Assembly: GCF_900090245.1 (NCBI RefSeq)
Contig: NZ_FMDN01000005.1
Location: 186,001-250,000 of the forward strand
Source of the DNA: Micromonospora halophytica
GTDB taxonomy: Bacteria > Actinomycetota > Actinomycetes > Mycobacteriales > Micromonosporaceae
Direction of reading: 5' to 3'
Length of the DNA stretch: 64,000 bases
Position numbers and translations under genes: made by a program. Positions 59,402 through 64,000 of this stretch are shown piece after piece. The first letter of the stretch is position 1. Every line of letters begins with the position of its first letter. The notes below the pieces were generated by a model. The model saw only the letters and a list, made by a program, of their open reading frames with translations. It had not been told where the DNA came from and searched no databases.

Positions 59402-60646
59402 CTATGGGGCGCGCAGCTCGACGAGGGTCACCTGCGGCGGGGCCCCGACCCGGACGGGCGGACCCCAGAAACCGGCGCCGTTGGTGACGTAGACCTTGGT
59501 GCCGTCCACCTCGCCCAGACCGGAGACCACCGGCTGCTGGAGCTTCACGGCCAGGTTGAACGGGACCATCTGCCCGCCGTGCGTGTGCCCGGAGAGCTGG
59601 AGGTCGACGCCGAACTTCGCCGCCTCCCGCGCGGCCACCGGCTGGTGGGCCAGCAGCACCACCGGCCGGGTCGGGTCCCGGTCAGCCAGCGCGGCGGCGT
59701 AGTCCGGCGGGGCGGCCAGGCCGGTGCCGGCGGCGGTGACGTCGTTCACCCCGGCCAGGTCGAGCACGCCGCCCCGGGCCTGAATTTCCAGCCGGGTGTT
59801 CTGCAACACCCGCAGGCCGAGCCGGTCCACCTCCCGGACCCACTCCTCCACCCCCGAGTAGTACTCGTGGTTGCCGGTGACGAAGAAGCTGCCGTACCGG
59901 GAACGGAGGTCACGCAGCGGCGCGGCCGCCCCGCCCAGCTCGGCGACGGAACCGTCGACCAGGTCACCGACGACCGCGACGAGGTCCGCGTCGAGCCGGT
60001 TGATCGCGGCGACGATCCGCTCGGTGTGCTCCCGGCCGCGCAGCGGCCCGATGTGGATGTCGGAGACGGTGGCGATGCGCAGGCCGTCCATGCTCCGCGG
60101 GAGCCGGGCCAGCGGGATCTGCACCCGGTCCAGCTGCGGCGGACCCGTCGCGGTGCGGACGCCGTACCCGGTGACGCCCGCGGCGGTGAGACCGGCGAAG
60201 ATCGCCGCGCCCCGGGAGAGCAGCAACCGGCGGGAGGGGTCGTGGTCCGGCTCGACGGCCGCGGCGGCGGGCGGCTCGGCGTTGCCGGCGGCCCCCACGA
60301 GGACGGGCTCCGGCGCGGCGGCGGTGGGCTCGGCGAGCACCGCCCGGCGGCGCAGCACCAGCTTCGCCACCGCCATCGGCACCTCCAGCACCGCCAGGAC
60401 GACCAGCAGGTAGAACATCACCGCCAGCCAGAGGTAGCCGGGCCAGGCGAGCCAGAACGCCCCGGCGGCCCGGGTGGCCACCATCGTCGCCGGCACGAGC
60501 AGGGCCAGCACCAGCGCGACGACGCTGCCGATGCGGCGCCAGCGGCCGGCCCGGGTGGTGTCCTTGACCAGCCGCTTCCAGAGGTAGAAGTGGATCAACC
60601 CGGTGATCAGGGTCAGGGTGGCCACGAACGCCAGGGTCGCCAACAT
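59402..60646 (-). CDS. Membrane-anchored metallophosphoesterase
   Basis: 414 residues. About four membrane helices in the first ~115, a linker and another hydrophobic segment, then a calcineurin-like phosphoesterase domain with ATVSDIHIGPL, VVGDLVDGS, FFVTGNHEYYSG, LLAHQP and LSGHTHGGQ, giving all metal ligands in order. It resembles YkuE/YaeI-type enzymes. ATG at 60646 with GGAAGAGG upstream; the longer frame overlaps moaD. The domain faces the cytoplasm or exterior depending on helix count. Substrate unknown. Confidence 0.88.
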   Translation of the reverse strand: MLATLAFVATLTLITGLIHFYLWKRLVKDTTRAGRWRRIGSVVALVLALLVPATMVATRAAGAFWLAWPGYLWLAVMFYLLVVLAVLEVPMAVAKLVLRRRAVLAEPTAAAPEPVLVGAAGNAEPPAAAAVEPDHDPSRRLLLSRGAAIFAGLTAAGVTGYGVRTATGPPQLDRVQIPLARLPRSMDGLRIATVSDIHIGPLRGREHTERIVAAINRLDADLVAVVGDLVDGSVAELGGAAAPLRDLRSRYGSFFVTGNHEYYSGVEEWVREVDRLGLRVLQNTRLEIQARGGVLDLAGVNDVTAAGTGLAAPPDYAAALADRDPTRPVVLLAHQPVAAREAAKFGVDLQLSGHTHGGQMVPFNLAVKLQQPVVSGLGEVDGTKVYVTNGAGFWGPPVRVGAPPQVTLVELRAP

Positions 60647-60659
60647 GCCAGCCTCTTCC

Positions 60660-60905
60660 TCAGCCGCCCGCGAAGGGGGGCAGCACGTCGATCGTGACCC
60701 CGGCCGGCAGCGGAGCCCGCCGATCATGGCAGGCCACGCCGTCGACCAGGAAACTCGCCACCGCCAGCACGGCGGCCATCCGGTCGCCGTGGCGGTGCAC
60801 CAGTTCACCGACGAGTTCGTCCAGGCAGCGGCCCGCGGATGCGGTCTCCTCGGTACGCCCGGCGGCGGCCCGCGCGCCGGCGAAGTAGCGGATGGTCAGC
60901 TCCAC
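60660..60905 (-). CDS. moaD: Molybdopterin synthase sulfur-carrier subunit
   Basis: 81 residues, ubiquitin-like MoaD/ThiS fold: LTIRYFAGARAAAGRTEE at the start and VTIDVLPPFAGG at the end, with the terminal Gly-Gly that is adenylylated and thiocarboxylated. Partner of MoaE (48740). GTG start, three bases after the moaA stop, so it is co-transcribed with moaA. Confidence 0.94.
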   Translation of the reverse strand: MELTIRYFAGARAAAGRTEETASAGRCLDELVGELVHRHGDRMAAVLAVASFLVDGVACHDRRAPLPAGVTIDVLPPFAGG

Positions 60906-60908
60906 GGC

Positions 60909-61922
60909 TCAGCCTCCGATCGCCGACATCGGACGGGTCGGTTGCAGGAAGGTCGGATCGTCGATCCCGTGACCCGCGCGCTTGCCCCGCGTCGCGGCCT
61001 GCCAGCGGCGGGCCAGGTCGGCGTCGTCGGCCCCGGTGCGCAGCGCGTCGCGCAGGTCGGACTCCTCGGTGGCGAAGAGGCAGTTGCGCACCTGGCCGTC
61101 GGCGGTGAGCCGGGTGCGGTCGCAGTCGCCGCAGAACGGCCGGGTCACGCTCGCGATCACGCCGACCTTCGCCGGGCCGCCGTCGACCAGCCACGTCTCG
61201 GCCGGGGCGGCGCCCCGCCCGGCCGGGTCGGGCGTCAGCGTGAACCCGCCGGCCAGCGAGGCCAGGATCTCGTCGGCGGTGACCATCGTCGCCCGGTCCC
61301 AACCGTGCTGGGCGTCCAGCGGCATCTGCTCGATGAAGCGCAGCTCGTAGCCGTGGTCGAGAGCGAAGCGCAGCAGCGCCGGCGCCTCGTCGGAGTTGAC
61401 GCCCCGCATCAGCACCGAGTTGACCTTCACCGGGGTGAGCCCGGCCGTGGCCGCGCCGGCCAGCCCGGCGAGCACGTCGGCCAGCCGGTCCCGCCGGGTC
61501 AGCGTGCGGAAACGGCCCGGGTCGAGGGTGTCCAGCGACACGTTCACCCGGTCCAGCCCGGCGTCGCGCAGGGCGGGCGCGAGCCGGTGCAGGCCGATGC
61601 CGTTCGTGGTGAGCGAGATCCGGGGACGGGGTGTGAGTCCGGCCACTGCGGCGACGATGCCGGCCAGACCCGGCCGGATCAGCGGCTCCCCGCCGGTGAA
61701 CCGGACCTCGGTCACGCCGAGCCGCTCCACGGCCACCCGGATCAGCCGGACGATCTCGTCGTCGTCGAGCAGTTGCGGCCCGGCCAGCCAGGGCAGGCCC
61801 TCGGCCGGCATGCAGTACGTGCAGCGCAGGTTGCACTTGTCGGTGAGTGAGACGCGGAGATCCCGGGCGACACGGCCGTACCGGTCGACGAGGACGCCGT
61901 CGGTCGTCGGGGCGGCGGTCAC
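60909..61922 (-). CDS. moaA: GTP 3',8-cyclase (radical SAM)
   Basis: 337 residues. The radical-SAM cluster motif is DKCNLRCTYCMP (CxxxCxxC); the second Fe-S cluster ligands are in RPFCGDCDRTRLTADGQVRN and CLFA; the chain ends with the GG dipeptide required in MoaA. It converts GTP to the cyclic intermediate used by MoaC. The GTG at 61922 overlaps the stop of the upstream kinase gene (GTGA). Likely operon: kinase-moaA-moaD-(phosphoesterase). Confidence 0.96.
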   Translation of the reverse strand: MTAAPTTDGVLVDRYGRVARDLRVSLTDKCNLRCTYCMPAEGLPWLAGPQLLDDDEIVRLIRVAVERLGVTEVRFTGGEPLIRPGLAGIVAAVAGLTPRPRISLTTNGIGLHRLAPALRDAGLDRVNVSLDTLDPGRFRTLTRRDRLADVLAGLAGAATAGLTPVKVNSVLMRGVNSDEAPALLRFALDHGYELRFIEQMPLDAQHGWDRATMVTADEILASLAGGFTLTPDPAGRGAAPAETWLVDGGPAKVGVIASVTRPFCGDCDRTRLTADGQVRNCLFATEESDLRDALRTGADDADLARRWQAATRGKRAGHGIDDPTFLQPTRPMSAIGG

Positions 61923-62833
61923 CCGTCGACCGTAGCGCGACCGTGCCCACCCAGCGTCGCGCGGGCTGCCCGGACGACCGCGTCCCGGTACGTCGCGCCG
62001 AAGAGCGCGGTGTGCACCAGCAGCAGGTGCAGCTGGTGCAGCGGCACCCGTTCCCGCCAGCCGTCGGTGAGCGGCCACGTCTCCTGGTACGCGGCCATGA
62101 CCCGGTCCAGGTGCGGCGGGCCGCCGAAGAGGGCGAGCTGGGCCAGGTCGGTCTCCCGGTGACCGCCGTGCGCCGCCGGGTCGACCAGCCAGGCCCGGTC
62201 GTCCGCCCCCCAGAGCACGTTGCCCGGCCACAGGTCACCGTGCACCCGGGCCGGCGGCTCGTCGCCGCCGAACTCCCCGATCCGCGCCACGACCTGCTCG
62301 ACCAGGGCGGCCTCCGGGGCGCCGAGCGCGCCGTCGTCCACCGACCTGCGCAGGTACGGAAGGAGCCGCCGCCGCGCGAACCAGTCCGACCACGGCCCCC
62401 CGTCGGGGGTGTTGTCCTGCGGCAGCGCGCCGATGAAGCCGGTCCACTCCGCCCCGAACGCGTCCGCGCCGGCCCGGTGCATCCCGGCCAGCTCCCGGCC
62501 GAACCGCTCGGCCGCCCCGGGCGACGGCTCGCCCGGCTCGACCCAGTCCAGCGCCAGCAGCTCGGGCAGCGCCACCACCACCTCCGGCACGGCCACCGTG
62601 CCCGTCGCGCGCAGCCAGCGCAGCCCGGCGGCCTCGGCGGCGAAGAAGCCCTCCGGCACCGGGCGGCCGGCCCGCTCCGGCCAGGTCTTGGCGAAGACGG
62701 AGTGCCCGTCGTCCAGGGTGAGCCGGGAGGCGGCGCAGATGTCCCCGCCGGAGACCGGCGTCTCCCGGATCCGTTGGTGGGTGAGGAAGGTGGGCAGGTG
62801 TTCCGGGTGCGCCCGCAGGTACGCCAGGTCCAT
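61919..62833 (-). CDS. Fructosamine-3-kinase family protein
   Basis: 304 residues. Aminoglycoside-phosphotransferase-like fold: VFAKTWPE with the ATP lysine, ARVHGDLWPGNVLWG (the HGD catalytic loop), WLVDPAAHGGHRETDLAQL (DPA metal motif). These enzymes phosphorylate ketosamines for deglycation. ATG at 62833 with TACCTT six bases upstream (leaderless pattern); an upstream frame of 32 residues is less likely. Overlaps moaA. Confidence 0.88.
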   Translation of the reverse strand: MDLAYLRAHPEHLPTFLTHQRIRETPVSGGDICAASRLTLDDGHSVFAKTWPERAGRPVPEGFFAAEAAGLRWLRATGTVAVPEVVVALPELLALDWVEPGEPSPGAAERFGRELAGMHRAGADAFGAEWTGFIGALPQDNTPDGGPWSDWFARRRLLPYLRRSVDDGALGAPEAALVEQVVARIGEFGGDEPPARVHGDLWPGNVLWGADDRAWLVDPAAHGGHRETDLAQLALFGGPPHLDRVMAAYQETWPLTDGWRERVPLHQLHLLLVHTALFGATYRDAVVRAARATLGGHGRATVDG

Positions 62834-63006
62834 CAGCGCAAGGTATCCGCTTCCGGCCGGGTCGGTGGCCCGGGCGTGTCCGCTGTCGCCTTCCGGGACG
62901 TGCCGGAACGTCGTGAGCTGCCCGAACACTCTCCGTGTCTGTGGATGGACCGCGTGTCGTCCACAGGGCCTGTCGGGGCCGGTCCGCCGCGCCGCACGCT
63001 GCCCCC

Positions 63007-64000
63007 ATGACCGCGATCGACCGCCCCCGGCTCACCGTCCGTTCCCCCGCCGACCTCGTCGCCGCCGTGCCGTACCTGCTCGGATTCCATCCCGCCGACA
63101 GCGTGGTCGTGGTGGCGATGCGGGGTCGGCGGATCGTCTTCGCCGCCCGTGCCGACCTGCCCGACCGGGACACCGACCCCCGGCTGCCCGCCGGGCACCT
63201 CGGCGACGTCCTCGCCCGGCAGGACGCCGACGCGGCGACCGTGATCGGGTACGGCCCGCCCGGGCGGGTCACCCCCACCGTCGACGCGGTACGCGACGCG
63301 CTGGCCGTCGCCGGCCTGCCCGTGCTGGAGGCGCTGCGGGTGACCGACGGGCGGTACTGGTCGTACCTCTGCGACGGGGTGGACTGCTGCCCGCCCGACG
63401 GCACCCCGTACGACCCGGGCAGCAGCCGGGTCAGTGCGGCGGCGGTCTTCGCCGGCCAGGTCGCCCTGCCGGACCGGGCGGCGCTCACCGCCCTGGTCGC
63501 GCCCGGCGAGGGGCACGATCCGGCGGCGATGCGGCGGGCCGGGAGACGCGCCGAGGGGCGGCTGCTCACCCTGCTGGAGCAGGCACCCGCCGCCGACCTG
63601 CTCGGTGGCCGGTCGGTCCGGGCCGCCGGGGTGGACGCCGTACGGGCCGCCCTGCGCCGGCACCGTCGGGGCGAGCAGCTGACCGACGACGAGGTGGCCT
63701 GGCTGAGCCTGCTCCTGACCCACCTGCCCGTACGCGACCACGCCTGGGAGCGCACCGACGGGCGGGACGAGGACATCAGCCTCTGGAGCGACGTGCTCCG
63801 CCGCGCCGAGGACGAGTTGATCGCCGCTCCGGCCAGCCTGCTCGCCTTCGCCGCGTGGCGGGCCGGCCAGGGCGCGTTGGCGGCGGTGGCGCTGGAGCGG
63901 GCGCTGGCCGTGCACCCCGACTACTCGCTCGCCCACCTCCTCGACGACCTGCTCCGCCGTGGCGTGCCCCCGTCGGAGCTGGACGGCTGGCCGGCGGTGG
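63007..64000 (+). CDS. DUF4192 protein (cut by the window end)
   Basis: At least 331 residues; no stop codon is reached before the window ends. LTVRSPADLVAAVPYLLGFH and PADSVVVVAMRGRRIVFAAR at the start, YWSYLCDGVDCCPPDGTPYD in the middle and LAFAAWRAGQGALAAVALER near the end match the actinobacterial DUF4192 family. ATG at 63007 follows a Moco/kinase operon on the opposite strand, with a ~170-bp divergent intergenic region that contains two DnaA-box-like 9-mers. Function unknown. Confidence 0.87.
   Translation, partial: MTAIDRPRLTVRSPADLVAAVPYLLGFHPADSVVVVAMRGRRIVFAARADLPDRDTDPRLPAGHLGDVLARQDADAATVIGYGPPGRVTPTVDAVRDALAVAGLPVLEALRVTDGRYWSYLCDGVDCCPPDGTPYDPGSSRVSAAAVFAGQVALPDRAALTALVAPGEGHDPAAMRRAGRRAEGRLLTLLEQAPAADLLGGRSVRAAGVDAVRAALRRHRRGEQLTDDEVAWLSLLLTHLPVRDHAWERTDGRDEDISLWSDVLRRAEDELIAAPASLLAFAAWRAGQGALAAVALERALAVHPDYSLAHLLDDLLRRGVPPSELDGWPAV

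Noticed and set aside
62932-62972. DnaA-box-like 9-mers before the DUF4192 gene
   Set aside because: The two sites (minus-strand CCATCCACA and plus-strand TCGTCCACA) each differ from the consensus and are only two; not enough to call a cluster.

Overview
The window is very GC-rich DNA (roughly 70% or more G+C, heavy GTG start use) from a high-GC actinobacterium. Gene content and order point to Micromonosporaceae (Micromonospora or a close relative): the neighbourhood of the chromosome origin as known from Streptomyces and, rearranged, from Mycobacterium. It is ordinary chromosome. I see no prophage, integrative element, insertion sequence, CRISPR array, rRNA or tRNA.

Left part (1-14.9 kb). 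A gene-free stretch carries a parS site and DnaA-box-like sequences. Then come a HIT-like protein, a D-Ala-D-Ala ligase/aminotransferase pair, a GNAT protein, cwlM, trxA-trxB, sigM with its anti-sigma factor, a pseudokinase with an extracellular domain, murJ and the CCA-adding enzyme. This is the cell-wall and redox block that sits beside parAB in actinobacteria. In Mycobacterium tuberculosis MurJ and the pseudokinase are one protein; here they are two genes.

Middle part (15-38.6 kb). NfeD/flotillin, an ECF sigma/propeller pair, ogt and a Tat-exported protein precede a second conserved block. That block is ino1 with its PadR regulator, a DUF5318 protein, ponA-type PBP, GT87 glycosyltransferase, a large membrane protein, endonuclease IV, rpsF-ssb-rpsR-rplI and dnaB. 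The rpsF leader can fold so that its Shine-Dalgarno sequence is masked, and S18 has no zinc cysteines. dnaB is interrupted by two inteins: a class 3 intein in the Walker A loop whose homing endonuclease looks shortened, and a class 1 intein at the site used in M. tuberculosis, followed by a short extein with unusually AT-rich codons.

Right part (38.6-64 kb) is more variable. It holds a WhiJ-like regulator/DUF397 locus with three overlapping tiny genes and a 30-bp triple repeat, a c-di-GMP GGDEF/EAL protein, two molybdenum-cofactor clusters (moaC-mog-moeA-moaE and moaA-moaD), GT87-like transferases, an AAA ATPase, an orphan prepilin peptidase, a fructosamine-kinase-like protein and a DUF4192 protein cut by the window end. 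The most unusual gene is a fusion of an endonuclease Q-type PHP nuclease with a UvrD/PcrA helicase (56113-59307).

Several starts were chosen from a recurring TANNNT hexamer 6-7 bases before ATG/GTG, the pattern of leaderless transcripts. Long frames antisense to real genes are common at this base composition and were left out.
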